From the NCBI GenBank assembly GCA_948567375.1, contig OX419756.1, forward strand, positions 23,290,552-23,354,551: DNA of 64,000 nt. Direction: 5' to 3'. Origin of the DNA: Lunularia cruciata (lineage: Eukaryota > Streptophyta > Marchantiopsida > Lunulariales > Lunulariaceae). This document shows, piece after piece, positions 9,073-20,901 of this stretch. Both the position numbers and the translations under genes were made by a program. The notes under the pieces were generated by a model. The model made no database searches, was not told the origin of the DNA, and saw nothing but the letters and a program-made list of their open reading frames with translations. Numbering within the stretch: the first letter of the stretch is position 1; each line of letters opens with the position of its first letter.

Positions 9073-11855
9073 TAAATGTACCTCACGGCCTTACTGGCTC
9101 AATAAGGAAGCAGAGAAGCGAGGGAAGGAAGAAGAATAATGCGCAAAGATCCCGAAAGGCAACCTCACAATTGATTGTCATGAATGGAATCCTAGAAGGT
9201 AATCAAGTGAGAGTAGTAATAGATCCGGGAGCAACAGAGAATTTCTTGTCTCGCTTTGTTGCAATAAGCTTGGAAATGGATCTAGAGAGAGATGGAAGTG
9301 AAGAAGTAGAGTTACCAAATGGGCAAATAGAGAGGATTGAATCATTACCTAGACGGGTAACCCTCTATGTAGGAGAATATCAGGAAGCCATTGAGTGACA
9401 AGTGATACAGTTAGCCCGTTATGATGCAATTTTAGGCATGCCATGGATGGAGCAATATAACCCAATGGTGGATTGGAGGAAGAAAGTAGTGAGAACCCAC
9501 CAATGGTCAATCATTGGGGTTAAAGAAAAATCACACAGGCAGAAATTGCCTCTATATGTTGTAGGGACGACAATTGTCTGTAAGACCGATAGATGATTTA
9601 TGGGTCTAATAAGAGAAGTCCAGAGTGCACAACTTGCTGGACAAATTCCTGAGAAATTGAAGGATGTGGTGGATGAGTTTCAAGATGTCTTTCCCGAAGA
9701 TCTACCCTGAGGATTACCACCTAAAAGGCAAGTAGATCACAAAATAGAGACACTCCTGGGGAAGACACCTCCTTGTAAGGCCCCATATTGCCTATCACCT
9801 CATGAGTTAGAGGAGTGTAAGACTCAAATTGAGGAGATGCTACAAAAAGGGTTCATCCAACCTAGCATATCACCATATGGGGCCCCTCTCTTGTTTGTGA
9901 AGAAGAAGGATGGTACAATGCATATGTGCATTGACTATCGGGGTCTCAATCAGCAAACAGTGAAGAAAAAATACCCCTTACCTCGCATGGATGACTTGTT
10001 TGATCAACTCCATGGAGCGAGATACTTCACCAAATTGGACTTGCAAAGCGGTTACAATCAAATCCAAATTGCAGAGGAGGATGTGTACAAAACTGCCTTT
10101 TGAACCAGGTATGGCCACTTTGAGTATCTTGTGATGCCTTTTGGCCTCACCAATGCGCCTGCCACTTTCATGAGCCTAATGAATGACATATTTCATCCAT
10201 ACTTGGATAAGTTTGTTATCGTCTTCTTGGATGATATCTTAGTATATAGTAGCACGATGATAGAACACAAACAACATCTACGAGAGGTCCTCCAGATTCT
10301 AAGACAGAATCAATTGTACGCCAAAATCTCAAAGTGTGAGTTTAGCAAGTCTGAAGTAGACAACTTAGGGCATAGAGTAAGTGCAGAGGGCATTCAAGTA
10401 TTGACAGATAAAATAGAGGTCATTCAAAAATGGAGTGCCCCAGAAGATCAGACTCAACTTAAGAGCTTCTTGGGGTTGACGGGATTCTATCGTAGATTTG
10501 TCAAGGACTTCTCCAAGGTTGCACAGCCTTTAACGGCACTACTTGGCAAGGGGAAGAAGTGGACATGGGGAACTACACAAGAGTTGGCCTTTCAAGAATT
10601 GAAGGCCGCCTTGCTACATGCACCAATCTTGAAGTGGTATGACCCAAAACGTCCAATCAAGTTGGCTACAGATGCATCAAGCGTAGCAATAGGAGCAGTC
10701 CTACAACAAGAGTGGCATGACGGATGGCATCCAATTGCATATTTCTCTTGAAAGTTGTTACCGGCAGAGTGCAACTACCACACCATAGAACAAGAAGAGT
10801 TGGCCATCGTTCTAGCAACCAAGCATTGGAAGCACCTCTTGGGCAAGAAGTCATTTGTAGTAGAGACAGACCACAAACCTCTAGTCTACCTCGAGACGCT
10901 CAAGGATCTATCTCGTCGCCAAATTTGGTAGGCAGAGTAGCAACAACACTTCAACATGACAATCACCTAAGTGGAAGGTAAGAAGCAACTTGCAGATGCA
11001 TTCACCCGCATGCCAATGGCCAACAACTTGGTGGTAGAGGTTAAGATTAACCCTGAATTTTGGCAAGAGATTCTAGTTGCTACAAAAATTGATCCACAGA
11101 TTGTAGAAGCGCAATCATCCGAAGGTGTTACAAGCACCCAAGGACTCACCTTTTGGGAGGGCCAATTGTGGATCCCAAATGTCCCAAAATTACGCACCAC
11201 CATTCTAGCAGAATGTCATGATTTGGCCATTGCAGCTCATGTCGGAGTGGACAAGACCTTGGAGGCAGTCAAGCGCCATTACTATTGGCCCAAGATGAGC
11301 AACGACGTGATGGACTATGTGCGTAGCTGCCTACTTTGTCAACAGAACAAAGCTTCTAATCAAGCTCTTGCAAGGCTCCTTCAACCTCTCCCTACTCCTA
11401 CCCAACGTTGGGAACAAGTGAGTATGGATCTTGTTTGTGAATTACCCAAGACTGCCTCAGGGTTTGACTCCATTGTGGTCTTTGTGGACCGGCTCAGCAA
11501 AATGATTCATGTACGCCCTACCACCAAGGAGATGACCGCTCCACAACTAGCTCAACTATACTTAGATGCAATCTTTGCTCACCATGGCTTGTCTAGAGTA
11601 CTCATCACCGATAGAGGTACCCAATTCACCAGTTTGTTTTGGCGAACACTCTTTGGGTTCTTCAAAACCAAGTTGGCCATGTCTACAGCTTACCACCCAC
11701 AAACAAATGGCCAAACAGAGCGGGCTAATTGCACGATTGAAGACATGTTACGCAGCTTCACCTTGGACGAGCAAGAGAGGTGGGACACCCTACTACCATT
11801 GGTGGAATTTTCTTACAACAATTCAGTGAATGCCTCCACCTAGGTCACTCCGTTC
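9066..11855 (+). pseudogene. B1 pol: protease, RT, RNase H, integrase (first part)
   Basis: A single frame, offset -1 from gag, with several in-frame stops and no frameshift that I can see. Domains: retropepsin with VIDPGATENF (about 9210-9240); RT with [12 protein letters not shown], the fingers/palm [13 protein letters not shown] and catalytic FLDD (about 10225); RNase H with [12 protein letters not shown]; integrase zinc finger (H..H, CxxC at LLCQQ), catalytic DLV, TDRGTQF and QTERAN. Catalytic residues are kept although stops kill it. It is cut at 11855 by C1 just after NSVNAST. Confidence 0.9.
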
Positions 11856-12547
11856 TGTGAGCCGGCCTGTCTCTCACTCAAGATGAACCTCTGATGGCTA
11901 TTATGGTAGCGCATCATGGACTAAGAAGGCAAGGAATCCCAACTCCATCATACTCCTCCAAGGCTAACACTCCAAGACTCAAGACATTGCTCACTAGAGA
12001 ACTCAATGAGAAAGAGATAGTTGTAAATGAAAGGATGATGAGTACTTCCTCACCCCTTGTTTATATACTTGTGAAATAGTTACGTACCAAAGTTACTAAT
12101 TACTGTAGTAACTCAAATTACTAGACTAAAAGTCAAGTAAAGTCAAAAAGTAGAAAGGAATATCCATTCACATGGGCATATTCCCCTAAGCATGTGGTCT
12201 TATCTTGACCCAACCACTAAGTCAAGGATTCCTTCACATGGGCTATCCTTGGACTAAAGAAGAATCCAAAACAAAAAGGCTTGCGGGCCCAAGAGTTCTC
12301 AACTCTTTCCTCAAAGCCAAACAATTAGGAATAATACCAAGTCAACACACTAAAATCCAAAATAGTGGTGCTCATCTTTTCTACTTCCTCTAAAGTAAGG
12401 TCCCCTCTATCTTAGCTATGACTAACTTTAGCTAACCACGACTAATATAGAACCATCCTTTTTCTCTATATAAATAATATCTCTTAAGTACTTGTAATAC
12501 CAAGCTAAATATCACAATACCACACACATGCACAAATGAGTGTTACA
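11856..12547 (-). repeat. C1 3' LTR
   Basis: 692 bp. Plus strand starts TGTGAGCCGGCC and ends GTGTTACA. The other copies of the same length are 18986-19677 and the solo LTR 30947-31638. Confidence 0.95.
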
Positions 12548-12914
12548 TTTACCCTCGGACTAAGTTTTCACTTTGTCTTCAAAGTGAAGGTCTCTCTACC
12601 TTCTATGGTACATCTTCAACTTATCATGGTTAATCCTATCAAAGTGTCTTCCTCCCAACTCCTTGAGATCAAAGTTGTAATTGCCCCACACCTTCTCCAC
12701 CATGAAAGGTCCAAAGTACTTAGGCAAAAACTTCTTTTGCACTCTCTTGAATCGAATGGAATCAAACAACATTCCTAATCACCTTTTTTGAAAGTCTCTA
12801 CCTTCTTCTTGCCTTGCCTCTTGTCATAGCTCTCCTTTGTTTCTTTTGGGCTTGCTCCACTCGAACCATAGCAACTGCTCTTACATCTTCTAACTGCATG
12901 AGTTGATCCTTCCT
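12548..12914 (-). other. C1 3' non-coding tail before LTR
   Basis: Between integrase and the 3' LTR. Minus strand ends CCGAGGGTAAA next to the LTR, a weak purine tract that could prime plus-strand DNA. The upstream part still reads like an integrase C-terminal tail (Lys-rich, 12640-12910) but in broken frames. Confidence 0.5.
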
Positions 12915-13706
12915 TTACTTCTCTGCATCACCTCCTTGTGCTTTCTTCAATCTCCTATGAATGCTTTGGAAGGTAGGAAGATCAAAGTGAATAGGTAAGG
13001 TAGACTCAATACCATATACCAATTGAAATGGAGAATATCCGGTGGAAGTCTTCATGGTTGTCTTATACTCCCACAAAACTGCATGAATCCTCTTGTCCCA
13101 ATGATGTTTAGCCCCCTCCATTTCTGCATCTTTGGCCAACATCATGCACAAGGTCTGATTGGTTCTCTTTGCCAAGCCATTGGAATTTGGCTTATAGGAT
13201 GTAGTTACTCTATGTGTGATAGAGAAATGTCGTAGCATGGCTGTAGTAATGCTTCCTGTAAACTCTCCTCCTCTATCAGAAACCAACTCCAAAGGGCATC
13301 CAAACCTAGTGATAATGCGTTCATAAAGAAATCTACCCACTTCATCTTCATTCTTGTCCCTCAATGGTCTAGCCTCAACCCACTTGGTAAGGTATTCAGT
13401 AACTACCACAATGTACCAATTGTTCCTTGGGGTTCTATTGAGAGGTCCTACAAAATCAATTCCCCACTTCTCAAAAGGTCCTAGCAATGGAATTGATCTA
13501 AGTGGTGGAGTGGATGTAGACTTTCTAGCAAAAGCTTGACAAACATGACAAGTTTTGCAATAATCAAGACAATCCTTAAAAATCCCTCTCCAATGGTAAC
13601 GTGCATCTAGAATCTTGAAAGCAGTCACTTTTCTTGCAAAGTGTCCTCCACATACTAAACCTTCATGAAACTCCTTTATGAGTAGGATAGACTCTTCCTT
13701 ACCCAC
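12915..13706 (-). pseudogene. C1 integrase
   Basis: Same frame as RT, separated only by a TGA (CGA-to-TGA type) near 13707. It has the N-terminal zinc finger (HEGLVCGGH ... CKTCHVC), the core DFVGP and SDRGGEF aspartates, and SPFQLVYG near the end. The third catalytic residue, Glu in the family motif NGxAERTNQ, is Lys here (NGLAKRTNQ), so the enzyme would be dead even without the stop. It would insert the cDNA into the nuclear genome. Confidence 0.9.
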
Positions 13707-13712
13707 TACTCT

Positions 13713-15287
13713 TCAAAGTAGACCATCTGCTCCTTGGTGAAAAAGAATATCCTCCACCATTGTGTAAGGTCTAGATCTTGCTACAAGGGCCTTCCTCTCC
13801 CTAGCATGCATCCCTTCTGGATAGTTACCTTTTATCACAAAATCCACAATCTCCTTGTACTCCATTGGAACCTCTTGAGTGACTGAGATTGTCATGAGCT
13901 CCTCATCCGGGAAGGAATCATCCACTGGCTCATCTCCATCATGATCATAGGCTCTAGATAACAAATCAACATTTGCATGTTTCTTTCCTGGCCTATCCTC
14001 AATGGTGTAGTCATACTCAGACAAGAGTATCATCCACCTTGCTAGTCTCCCTTCAACATTAGGCTTGTTGAAGATGTACTTCAAAGCCTTGTGATCCATG
14101 ACAATTGTGGCTTTCCCTCCAATCAAGTAATGTCTAAACTTCTTGAGACCAAAGATCACTGCCAACCCTTCTCTCTCTGTGACAGAGTAGTTCTTCTTTG
14201 CTGAAACCATCTGCCTACTAGCATAAGCTATTGGATGATCATGCCCATCTTGGTCTAATTGACTAAGAGTGCATCCTATAGCTACATTAGAAGCATTAGT
14301 GTAGAGGATGAAAGGCTTACTCCAATTAGGTTTAACAAGAATTGGAGCTACAACAAGGGATTGCTTGAGCTCCTCAAAAGCTTTGAGAGCCTCCTTGTCT
14401 TCCAAAATCACCATGTAATCTACACCCTTCTTCATGTAGATGGTCAATGCATAAGCCTTGTTGGAAAATGAGAAGATGAACCTCCTATAGTACCCAACCA
14501 TCCCCAAGACTTGGCGTAACTTTGTCAAGTTTGAAGGGAATGGAAGGTCTGAGATTTTCCTCACCTTCTCAGGATCAACTGCTATTCTATCCTTGGAGAT
14601 GATGTGCCCCAAAAATAGACCTTCTTCACATCCAAAAATGCACTTCGCTGGGTTGAGTGATGCATTTGCCTCATCCAAGCGTTGCAAGACTTTGATTAGG
14701 TGCTCAAAGTGCTCCTCCTTGCTCCCATAGACACAAAAGTCATCAATGAAGTCTCTCACAAATTTCCCAATGAAAGGTTCAAATACCTTGTTCATGAACC
14801 GTTGGAATGTGGCTGGAGCATTGCAAAGCCCAAAAGGCATGACCTTGAAAGCGTAAGTTCCCCAAGGTGTGGTAAATGTGGTGAATTGTTGATGCTCTCG
14901 TGCAATCTTGATTTGGTTATATCCACTATAATCATCTCCAAAACTGTACCTCTCATGACCTACAACCTCCTCCAAAATCTCATCAATGAATGGTAATGGG
15001 TAGTAGTCCTTCTTGGTAACAAAATTGAGCTTCTTGTAATCCACACATACCCGAAGCTTGCCATTCTTTTTCTTCACAATGACAATTGGAGACACCCATT
15101 CTGAATTCTCCACCTCAAAGATGAATCCGGCTTCCTTGAGCTTATCAATCTCCTCCTTCACAACCAAAGATATTGGTGGGCTAATGCGATGTTGCTTTTG
15201 GCGGATTGGTCTTGCATGTGACTCCACCTTTATCTTGTGCTCCTCCAAGGTGACTTCCTTCAAATCCTTGTAACTAAAAGCAAACAC
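13713..15287 (-). CDS. C1 reverse transcriptase and RNase H (524 codons open)
   Basis: Continuous open frame. RT: VIVKKKNGKLRVCVDY, YSGYNQIKI, MPFGLCNAPATFQRF and the catalytic FIDDFCVYG. RNase H begins at KPFILYTNASNVAIGC, where the first catalytic Asp (usually YTDAS) is Asn; later VMDHKALKY and a DLLSRA end are present. It copies element RNA to DNA in the particle. The frame is offset from gag-protease, overlapping it at 15260-15287; whether this is a natural -1 shift or an indel cannot be told because no other C copy reaches here. Confidence 0.9.
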   Translation of the reverse strand: MFAFSYKDLKEVTLEEHKIKVESHARPIRQKQHRISPPISLVVKEEIDKLKEAGFIFEVENSEWVSPIVIVKKKNGKLRVCVDYKKLNFVTKKDYYPLPFIDEILEEVVGHERYSFGDDYSGYNQIKIAREHQQFTTFTTPWGTYAFKVMPFGLCNAPATFQRFMNKVFEPFIGKFVRDFIDDFCVYGSKEEHFEHLIKVLQRLDEANASLNPAKCIFGCEEGLFLGHIISKDRIAVDPEKVRKISDLPFPSNLTKLRQVLGMVGYYRRFIFSFSNKAYALTIYMKKGVDYMVILEDKEALKAFEELKQSLVVAPILVKPNWSKPFILYTNASNVAIGCTLSQLDQDGHDHPIAYASRQMVSAKKNYSVTEREGLAVIFGLKKFRHYLIGGKATIVMDHKALKYIFNKPNVEGRLARWMILLSEYDYTIEDRPGKKHANVDLLSRAYDHDGDEPVDDSFPDEELMTISVTQEVPMEYKEIVDFVIKGNYPEGMHARERKALVARSRPYTMVEDILFHQGADGLL

Positions 15288-16693
15288 ATGGATGAACTTG
15301 TGGAAATTTCCTCAAATCTCACCTTCTCCTCCTTGGTAACATTTGGGCCATACTTGAGGGTAGCTAACCTTCTCTCTACCTCCTCAAGTGTCAATGGTGA
15401 TTTGTCTGGGTCCTTCAAAACCTCTGGCTTAGGTGCAAAATCCATAGCACACAAGGGATACACATTTGAATCAGATTCAGATTCATCCTCCTCTGTGGAA
15501 GTCTCTTCCTCCATGCTTGTGTCCACACCTGAAGCTCCTTCTTTAGAATCTGATTCCCAATAATCAGAAGATGGTGTATCTGAATATGAAGTGTTGGTGG
15601 TGTTAGTCATAGGAATTGTGACTCTATGGTTTGATGGCCCAATCCTCAAGTACCCTTTGTGCCATTGATCAGTTGTGCGTGTTGCTCTCAACCATGGCCT
15701 CCCAAGAAGTAAGTCATAGCTTGAATCCTTCAAGACTTGGAAAGTCATGAGATTTTGAACTCCCATAACTGAAACTACCACTTTATCCATCACCCCTACT
15801 GGTCAAACTTGTTGCTTGTTTGCCATGCTCACCACAAATGTTGAAGGTCTTGAGGGTATCATACCCAACTTCTTCATCAACCTTTCTGACATGGCATTTA
15901 TTGCTAATCCTCCATCAACCAATGCCTCCTTGATGTTGTGACCATTCACTCTCACATCAATCTTGGAGGCATATTCACAAGCCTCCTATGGTGTTGGCTT
16001 GGCATCCACCACCCCCATTGATACTGGAACTTTTGCCTTCTTCTTCCTCTTGCTCCTTGTAGAACTCAAACCACCTCTAAGCTCCTTTCTCAAGGTAGGG
16101 TTCAAAGCAATTAATTGGCCCACTGTGATGTTAACCTTATGACTACCAACATCCTCAAACACATTGTAGTTCCATTGTTGCTTTGAGATCAAGAAGTACT
16201 CCATCCCCAATTTCTTCCTTGGAGTCTTTGTTGTTGATGGTGTTGAGGTGCGAGTGCTCCTAGTAGACATAGGAGTATCCTTGCTTGAAGTAAATCCTTG
16301 AGAAGAGTGAACATCCTCTGCAAAACGAGCTCTCTTCTTCTCTTGTGCCAAAAGCTCCAAATTAAGACTCTTGGAGTTTGAGCACTCTCCCTTCTCATAC
16401 TTGCTCTCAACCACATCTATGGATGCTATCCCCTTACTTTTGTTGGGATTAGGAGCCACTTGGGTTTCACTACTTCCCTCTTTTCCTCTATTGGCTCCCT
16501 CATAACCCCTTCCTCCATGGTAAGTGGAATTTGGGCAATTCCTTTGGATATGGCCTCTTCCTCCACAACCAAAACAATTTCTATCATTGAAATTGTTGGC
16601 TGGTTGGCCTCCTCTATATGGATAGTTTCCATAACTCCTGGGCCCTCTCCCTACATTTTGATCCACCTCTCTCTTCTCCCATAGTTGCACCAC
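15260..16693 (-). pseudogene. C1 gag C-terminus (zinc knuckle) and protease
   Basis: The knuckle CFGCGGRGHIQRNC is an intact Cx2Cx4Hx4C (about 16530-16570). A Ser/Thr/Lys-rich linker leads to the protease: VRVNGHNIKEALVDGG, then later DLLLGRPWL. Stops at about 15986 and 15800 interrupt the single frame. An acidic Ser/Asp/Glu-rich spacer (15440-15600) joins protease to RT. Protease cleaves the polyprotein. Its active site is D-G-G in all C copies, so it is a family trait. Confidence 0.85.
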
Positions 16694-16729
16694 ATTGATC
16701 TTGAGATCCGCAAGTTGTTTTGTGATGGT

Positions 16730-17418
16730 TTAGAGTGGATCTTTTGGTGGAGGTGCAAGAATTGGAGCAACTACTTCTTGTGGTGCAACCCTTGTCACCA
16801 AAGTATCAGAAGTTCCACCATACTTGTAGCCTTGAGGAGGTTGCACAACCTCTTTCACCACCAAATCACTCTCATCCCCTTCCAAACTCTCCTCCATACG
16901 AATTGCGATCTTGATAGCTTCAACCTTGGAAGAAGGTTTCTCATATCTCACCTTGCTTCTAATTTGTAGTCTCAACCCTCCCACAAAATTCTTGGTGAGC
17001 ATGGCCCCTATGCCAATCATTGTAGTCTCCACATCATCCCCACCCTTCCTCAACACTATGCAAAATCTGGACTCCAACTTTTCCACTCTCTCCACATAGA
17101 CTCTCAATTTCTCTCCATCTCCTTGCTTGAGAAATGTAACCTCACTCATCAATCTCTCATAACTCTCATCAGGAAGAAAGTTCTCAATGAGTGCTGAAGT
17201 TAAAGTCTCCCAAGACTCCTCTTCCCCATCTCTCCTCTCTTTCTCTTGGTATTCTGACTCATACCATGTAAGTGCTGCATCCTCAAAGAAATCTGGTAAT
17301 AATGACGCCCACTCATTCTTCCTCCTCTCATTTTTTCCTATGCAAGCTCTCTTGAAGTCTCTCACAAAGGCCTCCACATCTTCTCCATCCTTGCCAAAGA
17401 AAACCAGAAGTTTCCCTA
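16730..17418 (-). pseudogene. C1 gag capsid region, start codon lost
   Basis: Collinear with the C2 gag at 2955-3695. The start is ATA where C2 has ATG (minus strand aagATAgggaaac at about 17415-17420). A TAA at 16730 replaces a Gln codon. Between them the gag core (WASLLPDFFEDAALTWYESE) is open for 215 codons. Confidence 0.85.
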
Positions 17419-17654
17419 TCTTAACCTCTCACTATCTTTCTCTTCTCTCAATTTTTTTCTTCTCTTTTCTTCTCTCTCACTCTATAACTAATAGAGTATA
17501 TACATGACTAACACTATTTGAGAGTAATACACCCTAGGGAACACAAAAGGTTCAGGTTGCTCCAAGATTTCTATAGCAACATCAAATCCTAGAGTGCATA
17601 TTAATCAAACCCTCATGGATAGTTTATCCATAAGTTGAAAGATTATCTCCATCA

Positions 17655-18154
17655 CTAATCTTGAGAACTAGCTAATGAAGGTGGTAGTATTTCTATAGCT
17701 GTACTAAGACTCTCTCCAAGATCCTTCACCAAAGTCTCCAAAAGTGATTTTACTCACTACACTCATGTCCTTTTGGAAGTCCTTCAACTCCACAAACCTC
17801 ACACAACTCCTTGGTCTTAGATCTTCTCCCTCCCAATCTTGGTGAAGAAGGTCCAACATGTAAACCCAAGTCCAGTAAGCCTCTCCTTTCTCTCAATCTC
17901 TTGCTCTCAAAGGTCAATGGAGATGAACTTGCCTTATGTCCCTTCTCTCCACACAAAAATCACTTAGACTCACTCTTTCCTCCAAGTGGTGTAGGTTTTT
18001 GGATCCTCTCAACACTCTCTTCAAATTCTATTGTAAACTCTCTTTTCCTCAAATCCACCCCTAAAATCACCTCAAACCCTTGAAGAACCTTGCATAATCT
18101 CAATTTCCACTCTTGATGACCCTCCATGTTCCCAAGATGAATCTTAACACTTAA
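17655..18154 (-). pseudogene. C1 extra zinc-knuckle ORF upstream of gag
   Basis: Same position and sequence as C2 3929-4429. It is broken by a TGA before the knuckle (in place of its first Cys) and by a one-base deletion near 17755. Remaining parts include GEKGHKASSSPL and CEVCGVEG. The shared sequence in three copies supports a real ancestral gene of family C. Confidence 0.65.
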
Positions 18155-18962
18155 ACATGCTTTTTGTTGATCTCAAACTCCTCATACATGAGATCTCCAC
18201 TCTACAAAATTGACCCTTCTTCACAATGTCACTCAAATCTCCCAACCACTATGTCACAATCCTCTGAAATTTTTTACCCTTGATCACGACTCTAGGATAT
18301 CCCTCCCTAAAAATTTCAGATATTTTCATCGAGCTATTTGGCCTACACACCTTTCTATTCAGCACACGAATTTCAGATTTGGTTTGAAAACTACCCCAAT
18401 CACTTCAAAAACTCATAATGCCCTGTGAAAAAACTATCTCTCTCTAATTTTTGTGGCAGCAGGTAGAATACAATGCAGTGAATTTTCTTGGGACATTTCA
18501 TGACAATTCACTGAAAATTGAAGAAATTGCAGACTCTGTACAATTTTCCAGAGAGCATGCAGTTGTAGGAGCACTTTACCCTATAAACTTTCAAAAATTC
18601 TAGACCAGTGCGCGTAGTAGCTCTCATAATAATTTTAAGTGTACTAACTAAAAGATAACCCAAGCTATCATGTGCAGAAATTTCAAGTCAAGATCTCAAA
18701 CTTGAGATTTTGCCCAAAATCACCTTAATCCCCAAAATGTGCAATCCACCTCACACAATCTCTCCAATTTCTCTCATGTGTACAAGATGTACAAAATCAC
18801 CTCAAAGACATCATAATGAAAAACAGGGTATACAAATGGATCTTGGTTCTCTAACATAAGTTCAGCCCTCTCCTCTCCTAAGGTTCTCTCCAAGTGAGCT
18901 CTCATAGCCTCCTTTGGCCTAATGTAGAATTGAACGCGGAACATTATCTTGCCTTCTAGAGA
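18155..18962 (-). other. C1 untranslated leader
   Basis: Collinear with the leaders of C2 and C3. No conserved reading frame seen. Confidence 0.5.
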
Positions 18963-18981
18963 GGTCCCGGCAACAGAACCA
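18963..18981 (-). promoter_or_regulatory. C1 primer binding site, tRNA-Glu-like
   Basis: Minus strand TGGTTCTGTTGCCGGGACC, four T residues after the LTR. It has one C-to-T change from the C2 site. Confidence 0.7.
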
Positions 18982-18985
18982 AAAA

Positions 18986-19677
18986 TGTGAGCCGGCCTGT
19001 CTCTCACTCAAGATGAACCTCTAATGGCTATAATGGTTGCACACCATGGACTAAGAAGGCAAGGAATCCCAACTCCATCATACTCCTCCAAGGTTAACAC
19101 TCCAAGACTCAAGACATTGCTCACTAGAGAACTCAATGAGAAAGAGATAGTTGTAAATGAAAGGATGATGAGTTTCTCCTCACCCCTTGTTTATATACTT
19201 GTGAAATAGTTACGTACCAAAGTTACTAATTACCGTAGTAACTCAAATTACTAGACTAAAAGTCAAGTAAAGTCAAAAAGTAGAAAGGAATATCCATTCA
19301 CATGGGCATATTCCCCTAAGCAAGTGGTCTTATCTTGACCCAACCACTAAGTCAAGGATTCTTTCACATGGGCTATCCTTGGACTAAAGAAGAATCCAAA
19401 ACAAAAAGGCTTGCGGGCCCAAGAGTTCTCAACTCTTTCCTCAAAGCCAAACACCTAGGAATAATACCAAGTCAACACACTAAAATCCAAAATAATGGTG
19501 CTCATCTTTTCTACTTCCTCTAAAGTAAGGTCCCCTCTATCTTAGCTATGACTAACTTTAGCTAACCACGACTAATATAGAACCATCCTTTTTCTCTATA
19601 TAAATTATATCTCTTAAGTACTTGTAATACCAAGCTAAATATCACAATACCACACACATGCAGAAATGGGTGTTACA
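18986..19677 (-). repeat. C1 5' LTR
   Basis: 692 bp. A TATA-like tctatataaat lies near 19604 on the plus strand; its minus-strand form is AT-rich and close to the LTR start. It ends next to the duplicated GTTC, after which B1 integrase resumes. Confidence 0.95.
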
Positions 19678-19681
19678 GTTC

Positions 19682-20152
19682 TTCCTCCTGTATGGTGAAC
19701 ATCCCTTCCCACCTTCTAGCTTGATGAAGATCCGTCCAGTGACTACCAAGGTTGATGTAGTCAACACAGTTGTTTCTTGAATCCAACAAGGTGTGGCGAG
19801 CGCCAAGCACAAGTTACAGATTGCACAAAATCAACAAAAGTAGTATGCTGATGCACACCATAGGCACATGGAGTTCAATGTTGGGGATCAAGTGTGGCTA
19901 TCGACAACCAACCTCACATTACTTGGATCTTGTAAGCTCAATCCTTGTTTTATTGGGACTTTCTCGATTCTTTGTCGCATTGGCGCTGTGGCCTATCACC
20001 TTGAGCTACCACCACACATGAAGATCCATCCAGTGTTCCATGTCTCCCTATTATGCAGATAGGCTCCCCGATCTGGCCAAGGTCCTTCCAAACAAGACAT
20101 TCGACCTTGTCCGATAGTCATTGATGGCACAAAGGAATATGAAGTGGAGCGG
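19682..20152 (+). pseudogene. B1 pol: integrase C-terminal part
   Basis: Resumes the integrase frame after C1: LLYGEHPFPPSSLMKIRP, HRRHMEFN-like and GDQVWLSTTNLTL, then HLELPPHMKIHPVFHVSLL, the linker to the chromodomain. It has stops at several Gln codons. It ends at the 5-bp AGCGG duplication (20148-20152) where B2 is inserted; the chromodomain follows at 26763. Confidence 0.85.
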
Positions 20153-20888
20153 TGTAATACTCCGAGGACAAGAGAGAGAAAACACAGATTGCACACTCAA
20201 ACATTCGATGCCCCAAGGGAGCACCTTCTCTTTATTATATAGACAAGAGGATCTCATCCAAGGAAGCTCCACCATAGGATTAGGGACACAGATAGGTGAC
20301 ATGTCAGCAAGCTCCACCCTTGGATTACTTACTTGGATGGGTGACCTGTCTGGTCTAGGTCCTATCTGGTTGGTCAAACAACCTTTGACCGGAGGGAATC
20401 TTTTAGGGAATCTTCCTGTAGGAATCTCAGAATCACATGAGTAAGGTACCGTTGGAAAGCTCTCGACGAGACAAACCAAGGAGGAGGGAAGGCCAGCCTT
20501 TCCGCCATTGGGGGGGGGGGATCTGCACATTTTCGAGGCCTAATTCATCCGTTTAGGCCTCCGAAATTGCCTTCAAAGATTTCAGGCATATTTCGATTCC
20601 TACTCTATTAGTAGAAGTCCCCTTTTGGTGATACCTCTTTCTGATCTGTTTAGTCCATCATGTGTAACATCCTTCTAGATGTTACCAAACCAATTCTCAC
20701 CTTTAAATCATATGTCTAGCTATTGGTCTAAGGTTCTCAAGTCTATTTTGGTTTCTGCCCTATTAGTAGAAGTACTCTTTTGGTGATACTTCTATCTGAT
20801 CTATTTTGACCATCATGTATAACATCATTCTAGATGTTACCAAACCGAATTTCACATTTAGATCATATGGCTAACCCTTGGTATTACA
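20153..20888 (-). repeat. B2 3' LTR
   Basis: 736 bp. Plus strand TGTAATACTCCGAGG ... GGTATTACA. It includes the TATA box (plus ttatata at 20235-20241) and an 11-base G run at about 20510-20520. The purine tract AAAAGGAGGGAGGTC (plus 20889-20903, reverse) abuts it. Confidence 0.95.
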
Positions 20889-20901
20889 GACCTCCCTCCT
20901 T

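Larger units (their letters stand above)
11856..19677 (-). mobile_element. Family C retrotransposon C1, complete structure
   Basis: 7822 bp, minus strand, inside B1 integrase. Two 692-bp LTRs (minus: TGTAACACYC...GGCTCACA) and a 4-bp target-site duplication GTTC (11852-11855, 19678-19681); restoring the target gives the B sequence ctcYGTTCTTCCTC seen in B2. Order on the minus strand: LTR, primer site, leader, zinc-knuckle ORF, gag, protease, RT, RNase H, integrase, LTR. LTRs differ at about 18 sites (2.6%) by eye. No chromodomain; the RT resembles the plant Tat/Athila side of Ty3/gypsy. Confidence 0.95.
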
